Assembly (NCBI GenBank): GCA_003313425.1
Contig: NHZP01000007.1
Location: 1,426,001 to 1,490,000 of the forward strand
Length of the DNA stretch: 64,000 nucleotides
Source: Pseudopyrenochaeta lycopersici
Lineage: Eukaryota; Ascomycota; Dothideomycetes; Pleosporales; Pseudopyrenochaetaceae
Reading direction: 5' to 3'
Both the position numbers and the translations under genes were made by a program. The number at the start of each line of letters is the position of its first letter. The stretch's first letter is position 1. The notes under the pieces were generated by a model. The model was not told the origin of the DNA and made no database searches. It worked only from the letters and a program-made list of their open reading frames with translations. Shown here piece by piece: positions 1 to 11,121 of this stretch.

Positions 1-1596
1 TAGTCAAGGATTGGTGTCAAGGCTGGAAACCCTTGCAACTGGTTGCTCAGTATTGGTCCCAGGAAGCGGCCTCGGGTGAGCACCTTTAGGTCATCTGCTT
101 GGGCGAAGACGCTACAAAGGTGTCAGGACAAGTCATGGGACTATCTCACGAGTTCCGCAACGTACCGGAGCAGGGTGGTAGCCTCGTTAAGCGACCTCGG
201 ATCGTCATGAGGATGGCCAAGAAGTTGAAAGTTGAGTTTCTTGAATTTTGACGCATCGATCATCTTCAGTGACTGGTACCTGAAATTCTCGGCCTTTGAC
301 TTCGCTCCGAGCCCTGTGACCAAGACATAGAACTCTGCTTGGTAGCCGGCTTCCACCGTCACGGCGAGCTTCAAAGTCTTCGGGGCTCCTAGTCCTGTGA
401 TGCTAGCTTTAATTAAGTCCTGCAAGATGCTCGACCGGACCACTCACCTCTCGCTCCTCGGACCTTAACTTTGTCGAGCCCCACTTGTTGGAACTCAACG
501 GCAGTAAAGTCAGCGACGATGTCTGGATTCAGATACTTAGTCCCTTGTAGCTCATAAACAAACTGAGACTTCACAGTGTCAACTGTCACCCTGGACGGTT
601 TCAATCAGCGAACAACGTGCGAGCGGTATTCAATTGTGATCGCCCCAACTTACATGCCATTCTGATCAGGCTGCTTTTGAATGATTGCTGTGCCATCAGA
701 AGATATCTCAGCTATCGGGAAAGATAGATCGAAGTGCTGGTTACCCATATTTTGATAGCCCGCAAAGCTCCCTCCGCACTGACGATAGTAAATTTCGTGC
801 AAGGCGTACCAAAATCAGATCACTTACGACATAGCAACCGCACTCAATAAGGTGGCCTACTAGTAGAGACCCTGCTAGTTGCTCTCGATGAGCAGTCGTC
901 CACTTGTGCCACCATGCGCATAAACCGATGACCTACCACCATTTACGTTCAGCTCTCACGTTCATGCTCCTAGCGGCCCAACGGGTTAAACGCACCGGAC
1001 TGGCATCCGTACACCGACCAACAATTACAAAGTCTGCACCTTGGCTGAGTGCCACCTGAATTCCTGCAGACCCAATGTACACATTTGCGGAAAGGACTTT
1101 CCCATGCGATGTACGAAATAAACTGAACTCTTCCACTGTAGAATTCAAGGGCTGCACATCCAACGTATCGAGCTGGCTCATAACGTCATCTCCGGTAATA
1201 TAAGCGATTTTCAGTTTCAGTCCATGTTCGTTGAGCAACTTGGAGACCTGCATTGCTAGTTCTCTAGTATTGCCTCCGCCAGCATTCACCACAAACTTCA
1301 ACTTGCAAGAGTATGACTTGTATATGGGAATTGCAAGCCGTAGCGAATGCAAAAATCCTGGCTCGTATTTTGCAGCACCGTCAAAGCCTTTTTGCAGTGC
1401 ACGTGTGCCAATGTTATACTCGGACAGCCAGTCTCCGGTGATCGCGTCCACCTTGACTGCGCCGGTTAACATGGACCTCAAACCTAAGTATTATCCTTAT
1501 TAGTCTTATAGGAAGGTAGAAGGTTTTCGGACATCTCATACCATCTAGACGGTCACCTGTCGATCCGGAGACGTTCCCAATAAGTATTGGCCGCAT
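1..1596 (-). CDS. AtuA-like (DUF1446) acyl-CoA pathway protein, 3' end outside window
   Basis: Exons on the minus strand are 1596-1542, 1483-996, 932-828, 778-654, 590-448, 406-166 and 111-<1, with introns of 41-63 nt; the protein continues past the left edge. It begins MRPILIGNVSGSTGDR, the usual DUF1446/AtuA start, followed by the family motifs DAITGDWLSEYN, KFVVNAGGGN, VGRCTDASPV, AWWHKW and GHLIECG. The bacterial namesake AtuA belongs to acyclic terpene utilisation. Its biochemical role is unsettled, and fungal members usually sit beside CoA-dependent catabolic genes. Here the gene is divergent from an acyl-CoA synthetase 374 bp away, which supports a shared catabolic role. A possible longer N-terminus (ATG at 1635) adds 13 residues that the family normally lacks. 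The family call is firm; the substrate is unknown. Confidence 0.85.
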
Positions 1597-1970
1597 GCTG
1601 ATGTTTTTTGCTTGCAAACAAAATGTACTCAACACCTTTCTGACTAGGTTACAGATTATGTTTTGCTCTCATAGCTACAGCATCCATGACCGGGGTAGCC
1701 AGCGACCTTGCCGAGCGCGACAATTCCTCGGTCCGAAGGAGTGAGCCTGTGTGAACGTGTCGCAGCAAGCCGGTCTATCATTGACTTCTCGGCCCGAGCA
1801 CGCTCTCACCACAGGTCTGGGAGGTCAGAAGCAAATACTTCCATGCAATACATAGCTTGTGCTAGAATAATCGTATTTCTGTACTGCTGTATCTGGTGGA
1901 GGATTCGTATAGCTATCTTGAAAGTCTTGTTGCAACCACCACCACCAACAACAACGCGCAACTTGGCAAC
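1597..1970. promoter_or_regulatory. Shared divergent promoter region
   Basis: This 374-bp interval separates the start codons of the DUF1446 gene (leftward) and the acyl-CoA synthetase gene (rightward), so it must hold both promoters. I see no unmistakable TATA box or operator. Co-regulation of the pair is inferred from the arrangement only. Confidence 0.5.
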
Positions 1971-3904
1971 ATGGGGCGTGTTCATCGCTCGAGATACAAT
2001 GTTGATGTACCTAGGATTGACCTCCTATCTTTTGTATTTCGCGCCAAAGATGAGAAGACCCGCAGTCGTCCGCAATACTTTGACGCTTTCTGCCCTGAAC
2101 GACACTACAGCCTAGCTGAAGGCGAAAAATTTGCAAAACGCATCGGACTGGGACTACGCAGGCTTGGACTTCAAAATGACGACAAGGTCATGTTGTTCTC
2201 AAGCAACAATCTCTTCTTCCCGGCTCTGCTTTGGGGTGTCATTGCGGCAGATTGTGTTTTCACAGCTGTGTCACCGACAGCGACGGCGGCAGGTATGCCC
2301 TACTGCATACGACAGAGATTAAGTTTTCAAACTCTTTGACTAACCTTTATCTTATAGAATTAGAGAACCAAGCTCGAGCATCGGATTCTAAAGTGCTCAT
2401 CACAAGTCTAGAAGCAGTCGATCAGGCGCTCAGGTCGGCTTTGGCGGTTGGGATTCCAGAAAGTCGGGTGTTCGTCTTCTGCCATCCCGATGACTCGGCA
2501 AATGTTTCAAGGTTGACAAAGGTAAAGCCGTGGACTACTTTCTGGGCGTCTGAGGCCGATGGAGCATCTTTCAAATGGAACGCATCCAAAGACCCCAAAT
2601 ATCTAGCTTCCAAAGTCATCATCTTGAACTTCTCGAGCGGGTGAGTTTACCGATATAATGGTCATAGTCAGCAGTTGACGGTTCGTGCAACACATAGGAC
2701 TACTGGACCGCCGAAAGGTGTCGAAATCACGCACACCAACGTTGTTGCCAACTCGACTCAACTAGTCTACTACCGCACAATGAATGCTGATATACCTGAG
2801 GCCTATGCTCGGAAAGAGCGACTAGCGCGATCGGGCGAGCGATGGTTGGCGCCATTGCCGATGTACCACGCTTATGGGCAGATCTACTATTGTGTGAATG
2901 CTCCTCTATTGGCTGCCAAAGTCTATGTCATGCCGCGTTACACCATTCAATTGCTGCTCCTTTTCATAGATATTTACCGTATCACATTCTTGACAGGAGT
3001 TCCAACGGTCATGATTCAGATGTCGAAACAACCAACGGGAATTTTCAGTCTCAACTCATTAGAGTACGCTCTCACAGGCTCAGCGCCCCTTGGAGCTAAA
3101 ATTGCAAAGTATATTGAGCAGCGGTACCTACCGCGTGGTTTGGTCCTGCGACAGGGCTGGGGCATGACGGAGACGACAAACTCAATGAGCGGCTTCTCTC
3201 CTGATGACCCTCAAGATGGAACTTCAATCGGATATCTTAATCCAAACTCCTTGGGAAAGGTCGTACCAGTGCAGGGTCAGTCTTGGGTAGACGGCATTCC
3301 TGCGGGAGTGGAGGTGGGTGAGCTGTGGGTCAGCGGACAAAACGTGATGAAGGGCTACTACAAAAATCCGCAAGCGACCGCAGAGACTATCGTGATTCAG
3401 GATGGCATTCGTTGGCTACGAACTGGTGATGTTGCTTACTTTGACGATGAAGGCAAAATTTTCATCGTGGATCGATTAAAGGTAAGGCATATCACGGACT
3501 GCATACTGGTTAGATGGTGCTGATGTTGCGCCTCGAGGAATTGATTAAAGTCAAGGGCCTTCAAGTTTCTCCATCCGAGCTCGAGGCAGCCATAGTTTTG
3601 CACGAAGGCGTGGCAGATGTGGCTGTCGTCGGTGTGAAAGTGTAAGCCACGAACCATCATCCGCGACCTGGGTATGGGCTGACAAGGTTATAGGAATGGA
3701 CATGAGTGCCCTCGTGCATTCGTCGTAAAGAAGGACGAGTCCATAACTGAGAGAACGATCCATGCTTTGATAGAGAGCAGCTTTGCAAAACATAAATGGC
3801 TATCTGGTGGTGTGTTCTTCATCGATGAGCTCCCAAAGACGCCCAGTGGCAAGGTCATGAAACGGCATCTTCCTCATTCGATAGTAAGTGCTAGTAAGCT
3901 ATAA
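1971..3904 (+). CDS. Acyl-CoA synthetase / 4-coumarate-CoA ligase-like, peroxisomal
   Basis: Exons are 1971-2292, 2358-2640, 2698-3481, 3538-3641 and 3694-3904, encoding 567 aa. It is an AMP-binding, adenylate-forming enzyme that would convert a carboxylic acid to its CoA thioester. Visible motifs are the P-loop SSGTTGPPKGVE (split by intron 2), GWGMTETT, GELWVSGQNVMKGYYKN, LRTGDVAYFD, the hinge IVDRLKELIKVKG and the catalytic lysine region PKTPSGKVMK. The last three residues are SKL, a canonical type 1 peroxisomal targeting signal, so the reaction is probably peroxisomal. The start was chosen at MGRVHRSRYNVDVP, where the family normally begins; an upstream in-frame ATG at 1896 is unlikely. 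The gene is divergent from the DUF1446 gene and convergent with the P450. Acid specificity cannot be read from the sequence. Confidence 0.9.
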
Positions 3905-4491
3905 CAGCTGGGCCGGGAGCAGGAAGGTATGAGGAAGGCACTTGACATATTGGTGTGAACATTGCTTCACATTTCACTGTACTCTGCTGTTCTCACAGAA
4001 CAATTGGGATGGGTGCATAGGACCCGTTTCATTGAATTGAAGTAGAAATCGATGAAGTTCCATCAATCGAGCTTATGTGTTTACTTTGAGCAAGACTCGC
4101 GCAGGAATGAGGGTAGGATTGAATGTTCGAATGGGCCAATATATGTCAAACCAATACAACACGATTGAAGGTACGATTGATTCGCTGCACGTCGCCGTCA
4201 CGTCCCTGAGTGCGCAGAATCTGTAAATAGTCCCCTAGATCGGAAGCCTATTGATGATTCTGCATGGATTGTGGAATCTAGGGTTAAACAGCAGTCGTCG
4301 CGTCGTGACTACAATAAGTAACTCATGTGCATTCACTGTTTCTTCAGCTAGCGATCATTGTGGGGCTAGCTCAAATGGTAATCTCTTCTAACCGAACGGC
4401 TCGTTCAGTTTCGTGCAAATGCGCACGGATATCAAGAGCATTCGAATTGATTCGCTTAGCTATCTGCACAATCGATGACAACTACCCAGTT
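3905..4491. other. Convergent intergenic region
   Basis: This 3'-to-3' spacer lies between the synthetase and the P450. I see no conserved coding sequence and no RNA gene in it. Confidence 0.5.
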
Positions 4492-6537
4492 TCACCCATC
4501 GAACATGCTCTGCTTGTAGTTTCCTTGTGTATCAAGACACTTCGCTGACAGGGCATCCCACTCTTTATTGATCAAAGCCGCGCGCGCGGCACTGCGCGGG
4601 GTGATCTTGCACCTAAAAACAAGTCAGCTATAGAGGCACTGTAAACCTAGTTTATAGATCTCAAACGGCGCTTACTTGAAAGGTGCCGGCATCGCTGCCA
4701 GCCCACCAGCCATGGCGTCACGATCTATCTCCACAATGTTTCCATTGCTGTCTTTTGCTTTACTAATGTCAAATGCCCAAAGGATGCGTGCTATAGCCAG
4801 CATGAGCGTGTTGTGTGCGACATGCATGCCGGGACATATGCGGCGACCGGAGCCGAATCCCCAAAGACCCCTCTCCTTTGGCGAAGCGGCATTCGATGCC
4901 TCGAATATGGTCGTATCTGGATTTTGCCGTTCTGGACGAAAAGTTCGGGGGTCGTCAAAGTCTTTGGGATCATGGCTGGCCGACCAGACCGCGAGCACGA
5001 TTGTAGCACCAGCAGGAATACGATAGCCGCGATACTGGTCTTCCTCCACAGCAGCGTGCGGAATGGCTCCATTAATTGCAGTGGGCATCCATCGTACGCA
5101 TTCCTTAGCTGTGCGGTTGACGTATTTGAGCGATTCAAGATGTTTGCTCGAGGGAAGCTCCTGAGTTCCAACTACCTGATCAAGTTCAGCCTGGACCTTC
5201 TTCTGTACCTCTGGATACAACGCCATGGCCTGTTACAGCAATTTCAGCACGTTTCCAAAAGGTGGATCCAAGATTTATACCTTGATTAGACCCTGAAGAG
5301 TGTACCGAGTCGTGTCTGCTCCGCCTTCGAACGCAATCCCCGCGACGTAGACAGCTGCATGGTCGGTCAAGTGCTTCATTTGTGATTTAGCAGCTTCTAT
5401 ATCAAGGGTAAAGCCTGAAATATATCAACATTAGCCCTATATCTTGAAGAGCCATTGCTTAGACATGCAAGTGGAAGACCCGGAGGACGCTTACATGGAA
5501 GCCGGCTCTGTAGCCCTATGCTGTAAGCCTTCTCGAACGTCTTTCTTTCTTTCACGTACGCTGCCAAAGCCTGCGTTGCCCATGGATTCATTCGTCTAGG
5601 TATTAGATTGACCAACGGCTTCAACAACGGATACCAATCCAGAACTTGCGACTGGACCACGCATTGGAAGAAGCCATGCGAATTGTGCAACAATTCTTGA
5701 GTAAAAGGATCTGTAGCACTAGGTAGACGAAACCCATAGGCGATGCTTGTAGCCATGCTTCCAGTCATGCGGCCTAAGTAAAGAACAAAGTTCTCGGGGT
5801 CTTTCGCTATTTGGGTGAGCATCTGAAGTGTTTCTAGCTCCTATCAAAGAGGTCAGGCTATATTCGCAACCTGCAGATGCATCGAAAATGAGCTGCTGAC
5901 CTGGTAAGGGAGATACGTTCGGGCGATAGAGATGTTGAGCTGCGAGTGGTAGAGCTTGCGTTCTGTGCGCCACAGATTGTCATTACTGCCAAATGACAGA
6001 GGGAAGTGTTAGCGACATTGAAAAGCCGAGCTGAGCATTGCACCGTACCCTCGCATAATGATTCTGGAGTCGTCAAACAACTCCCGAACCCACAACTTTG
6101 GCCTGTCTGCGTAATTCGCTCCGCGCTGATCGACAAGATCACGGACCACTTGGCCGTCAGCGAGTACAATAGTCGTGGACTGCCCAAGCTTCAAGGAGAA
6201 GATGGGTCCGTCTGAAAAACGTAGGCGTCAATCACACGCGGTTTGACAACGTTACAATTTGCTTTCTTACACTCCTGGGCCCATTTCTGGTATTGCAAGT
6301 GGACATTAGTCTTTGGGATTTGGTGCAAATTGCCAATGAGCGGAAGTGTCGGTGGGCCTATGTCACTGTCAGCACATGTTGCATCGATAGTGGCATGTGA
6401 GATGGACCCGGCGGATAGTCCTTGGGCCTTGAACCAATCCAATATAGGCGATAGAGAATAAAAATTACGCCTATGACAAGCGCGAGGATAGTCGGAGTCC
6501 TGTTAGGCATGTCAAGCCCTGATTGTTGTAGCGTCAT
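4492..6537 (-). CDS. Cytochrome P450 monooxygenase, membrane anchored
   Basis: Eight exons: 6537-6408, 6357-6271, 6211-6049, 5985-5901, 5840-5495, 5414-5281, 5229-4676 and 4612-4492, encoding 539 aa. An N-terminal membrane segment (TPTILALVIGVIFILYRLYW) is followed by the proline hinge PPGPPTLPLIGN, the I-helix AGIAFEGGADTT, the K-helix E-x-x-R in KECVRW, and the haem-ligand loop FGSGRRICPG. It is therefore a typical ER-bound microsomal class P450. The last exon, beginning in KCKITPR, is easy to miss because the preceding exon reaches a TAA made by its own GTAAGC donor. The first intron uses an atypical donor (GTCCAT), but the join restores the hinge exactly. It starts 315 bp from the divergent CoA-transferase gene, suggesting it hydroxylates an intermediate of the same pathway. 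I do not assign a CYP number. Confidence 0.9.
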
Positions 6538-6852
6538 GGTCACTTCGAGCTTCAAGCAGGCGATAGGGTTGACTGCTACAATCAATCTTGGTCGGATGTG
6601 TTAAATAGCACAGTAGGCCAACGGAGGGTCTAGTTTCAATAGAAATGTCCGACGTACCAAAGTAGAAGCGGTCACTGGCTCGGCCCGAGAACTTGTACCT
6701 CGAGGGTTCCCGGTGGCGTCCAGAAACCAATTTAGGACTAGTTAGAATTCAGTACCACTGGTCAGACTTGCATGCACCAGCACCGATGACTTATTAATAC
6801 TGCGGGAACATAGCAGTGTGCCTTCTTCGGTAATTCGAATGCGGTTCACATC
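6538..6852. promoter_or_regulatory. Shared divergent promoter region
   Basis: This 315-bp interval lies between the start codons of the P450 (leftward) and the CoA-transferase (rightward). It has the same head-to-head arrangement as the neighbouring pair. No clear binding site was recognised. Confidence 0.5.
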
Positions 6853-8861
6853 ATGGTTTTGGACAGCACAACCAACACCTACTCGATACCAGAGGAATCC
6901 TTGCGCCTTCTGCACGGTGGAATCATTAACAATGACCTGCAGGCAAACCTCCCACCAGAAATTCAGGCGTGCGCTGCAACTATTAGATATGAAGGCTCTC
7001 GACTCCCTTCAATCGCAATCAATTGGCGCCTCGCTGAGAGTATGGCTGCCCTCAAGGGTTTTGAGGCCACTATGATCAATGTACTCATAGGCCGAAGGTA
7101 CAATAGCGCTCCCCTCCCAATCGTGATCAATACGTATGTTAAGCCCATCCCTTGCCTTCTTGACCCATGCTACGTACTTAAAATGACAGAGATCATGCTC
7201 AACTGCTGTTTATGAGCTCCCTCCTACTTTCTATTCAACCAAGTCAAGAGTTCGAGGTGAAGACCACGCCCGTTCGGGAGCTTAACGCAAAATACTCAGA
7301 TTTATTTCCACCGCAGGACATCCACAACATGGGCTCTTCGCTGTATCGCCGGGCAGCGACAAATATATATAAGACTTTAGATAATCAGTTCATCCATTTA
7401 CATGGTAAGCAAATTTCCTTCTGGGATTAAAGCTGTTTGGTTGATTGTGGCATTCAGGCAGCCTAAATCCTGGTCCCACCATCGCTGCACTTGGGCTCCC
7501 AGCAGATATGCCTGAACTCGTCACCGTGGCGGCATCATATGAACCCTACATGGAGCTGTGTTCGAAGCGTGCGGCCAATGATTTAGATAATATGCTAAAT
7601 GAGGAAGCGAAGCAGGCCTGCACCGTTGCGTTGACCAGAGAAGATTTTCGCAAGAGCGAACACGGACAAGCCAATGCGAGCACGGCATTGTATGATGTCC
7701 ACTATCAAGACATTGCTGACCAAAGGCCCAGCTGGTGGCCATCGACCCCAGAGACGTCGCTTGCAAGGCCACTGGCCGGATTAAAGGTCGTAGATCTCAC
7801 ACGCGTGATAGCTGGGCCTTCCATCTCACGCGGTCTGGCAGAATTAGGAGCCAGCGTGATGCGAGTGGCAGCGCCACACCTGGCAGATTTCACTGGTCTC
7901 CATCCGGACCTGAATTGGGGGAAATGGAATACATTCTTGGATCTGCGGGAAGCATGTGATCGGGATCATCTGCGGAAGCTTATTGAAGACGCGGACGTTG
8001 TAGTGGATGGATATCGACCCGGTAGGTTCGAGAAATACGGTTTTGGTGTTGAGAACGTACTGGAAATGTGCCGGTCTCGAGCAAGAGGCATCATCTATGC
8101 CCGCGAAAATTCTTATGCAAGTTCCAAGAATATCAGAGATTGAGAGTCTGCGCATTTCTGACTAATACTAGGGATGGAATGGCCCGTGGCAGCATAGGAG
8201 TGGGTGGCAACCGATCAGCGATGCGGTACGGATATTAGCCCCGATCATGGGCTTGAATACTAAACCAGTGCACAGAATACTGGAATAGCCTTCGGCTTTG
8301 GACGCGCAATGGGAAACGAGGAGCCATGTATACCAGTGTGGCCAAACTCTGATTACTGGTATAACTATGAAGAAGCCGCAAGCATATAGCGCGGAGCTAA
8401 CAATTGGTAGTACGGGTGTCGCAGGTTGTACCGCCGTGCTTCAGGCTCTAATCGAACGCGGAGAGCGCGGGGGTTCATACGTGGTTGACATTGCTCTCAA
8501 TTACTATAATAGCTGGCTTGCTGAGGTCTGCGGCGAATATCCCAAGCCTGTGTGGGAGGATGTGTGGAACCGAAACGGTCGACGCGTCTTTCGGCACTAT
8601 GAGAGCATGAATGTGACAGTACCGGCGTATCTTGAGATGATCAAGCAACACTCGGCGGACGTGCTGCTTCGACCTGAATATTTCGAGAGGCGGGTCAGCA
8701 AGGCGCTGAATGTTGAGATGCAAGTGGTGAAACCCGTGCTCCAGTTTCCAGAGGGTAGTGTGAAGCTGGGTTACAATGTCGGCACGCGGGGAAATGGCGT
8801 CGATGATCCAGTGTGGCCCAAAGACTTGTCAACCGAGGTTGTGAAGCACACGGAAAGATGA
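6853..8861 (+). CDS. Family III CoA-transferase (CaiB/BaiF type)
   Basis: Exons are 6853-7133, 7190-7404, 7458-8116, 8172-8225, 8276-8358 and 8411-8861, encoding 580 aa. Family III enzymes move CoA between acids (or epimerise acyl-CoAs) through glutamyl/aspartyl anhydride intermediates. Recognisable blocks are LAGLKVVDLTRVIAGP, RGLAELGASVMRV, YGWNGPWQHRSGWQ, NSDYCTGVAG and GGSYVVDIALNYYNSWL. The protein is a two-part fungal form: a divergent N-terminal half of about 200 residues precedes the classic CaiB signature. Intron 3 (8117-8171) begins GCAAGT rather than GT, and only this GC-AG splice joins ENSY to GWNGPW. No peroxisomal signal is present at the C-terminus (KHTER). With the synthetase and DUF1446 gene it suggests CoA-thioester catabolism. 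Confidence 0.85.
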
Positions 8862-11121
8862 TATCGCATTACCGATCATATACAGAACGATATTATTCCC
8901 TAGCTCAAGTTTTACTAGTTCTAAAAATAACATATAAATAATGAGGGATGATACCGTATGCGACCCCTGCTTGAACCGCGACATCAACTTGAGCGAGTGG
9001 AAGCTGTTTCAGCCGATTTCACATGTGCGAACTATTCGCCAATAAGCACAATCCCACTACAATGACAATAAATTACGTGGGTAATCATACTGCTTCGCTT
9101 TTCGTACCACGGTGTGGTACGTAACGGCAAAATGCTTCGGTACACGCTTGCCTACTAAGGTTCGATGATGATGGCGAACTTAGGCTTGTCGAGTTCACGG
9201 GCGAGCTCGAACCAAGATACGTGAGTATCTTGAATGAACAGGTACTGAGCATGCAGAAGCGTTTTTTGAAAACGTTTTAACGCACAGATGTAGAAAGAAA
9301 GCTGGCTTTGCAAAGATCGCGTTTCGCGGAACGCAGACTGTGCAAAATGATCTACTCTTCTTCTCATTCGACACTTACCGCACCAAGGAGTGTCGTCCTA
9401 GTAAAAAAACCCTAAATCATGGGGTACAGCTGTCGTCAGGTGCGGTGGGCATAGAAATCCAGATTAGAGAATGCGCATAGTACATCTCTTTCCTCGGCAT
9501 TTTCGTTCCCCTCAAAGCTAGCGATGACGTTTAGGCCTTTCTGTAGATCCATCATCTGATACGGAGAAATTTTGATAATAGATTTCTTCTCTAGAATGAC
9601 AGAGTCGCTGAGCTTTGCCAGGGTTGGACGTCATACCCGGCGCCCACTGTTATGTGAGCGCGCGCAAGTTGTTACGCAGCCTTTTGCGTTGTATACTTGA
9701 TCACAGCTTAGTCTATGTGATGAACCGCATCATGTGTATACTCTCGTAAGGGGATGTGTTTGATAGTGAAGTTCGTCGACTGGTCTACCACCATGTCTGT
9801 CTGATATTTTAGATGACATCGTCTAGTTGAACTTTACATTTAGTTTGCAAAAAAGGTAAAACAGTAAGCGATCTCTCTATTGCTTATTGACATGGTATAT
9901 ATTTGATCAATGCTGTGCAGTTTGATAGGCATAATTTTGCATTTTAAACACCGAAGAACGTATTTTCACACTTGACGCTACAATTGCGCCAGCTTTTGTT
10001 TGTTCTACGATGGCTAGACCAGAAGCTGTGATCATCGTGAAAAGCTTTAGCTGAACTACAAATCGAGAAGCTTGAAGAAATGAATCTCGATCACTTTGAT
10101 CATGGATGAATTGTGCTGCGCGTTAAATGCGATGATTGGCTTTCAGAATATATACTTGGGATTTTTTTTAAAGGAAGTATGCCACAGCATTAGTGAATTC
10201 TTTGAATTCAGTATTGAGTTCGAGACTGCATTTCAAGCCTTATCCCGCCATCCAAATGGCAAGATGAAGAAGCTCTAATCTGCTTTGCGAAGATTGTCTT
10301 TACATGAAGCTTAGACTTATATCCCTTGAGAGGTATTTAGCAATATGTTTGCTCCTGCTGTATGTGCCACACCATTAACGCGGTCCATGAGCAGCATTTT
10401 TGGGGGCTACTTCGCTGGTTGAGCCGCTTTTGGTGGGGGAGAGAAATATCACCTAAGAGATTCGCCCACCTCCCCTAGATTGAAGACCATTATGGATTTA
10501 CTGAAATAAACTATACTTCGATTTCCGTTTTTCCCATTATGCAGGGCTAGGTCTGATGTTTAAATTCTACCGTTTCCATTTCAGCTTCATCTGGTTCTGA
10601 GTCGAGCTGGCACGTCTCAAAGTGTGACAAGAGGCCCTGTATGGAACCGCGCATTGCACTTTTTCGATTTCTAGTCTCCTCCAATCACTATTCAAGCTTA
10701 ATCTTAGCTTCAGCTCCGCAGTAGCTTCATCGCAGCGCGGAACCGGCTTATGTTTATGTAGCTAGCGTGTTGCCGAGGCACATATCTAGCTACCCTGACT
10801 GGGACAAAATTCTCCAGTTTTCCAACGGCCATAACCACGCTTCGGGCGATGTTACTCCGTAGCGTCTCATCGACAACAAATTATTTCAAGGAAGATGACG
10901 CAACCAAGGCATTGCTTGCTGAGAGCGACCTTCCAAAAACGCGGGGCCCCACCAAATGGGGGAATACTAGGCGCATTGAAGTAAAGTTGCTCTGGGTCCT
11001 GCTGCTGCATCACAATCATCCCGGTCTAGAAAAACAGGAGGATGCAGCTTTAGTAGATGACTTCGCACATTTTTAACCATATCTCTTGCTCTAAAGTGTC
11101 CAGAACGCCGCCACCACCACC
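8862..11121. other. Gene-free 2.26-kb tract
   Basis: Only short, unconvincing reading frames are present (the longest is about 75 codons, near 10849). The central part (roughly 9840-10320) is visibly A/T-rich and may be old, mutated repeat DNA, but no terminal repeats or transposase motifs are recognisable. The right end must contain the GH92 promoter. Confidence 0.45.
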
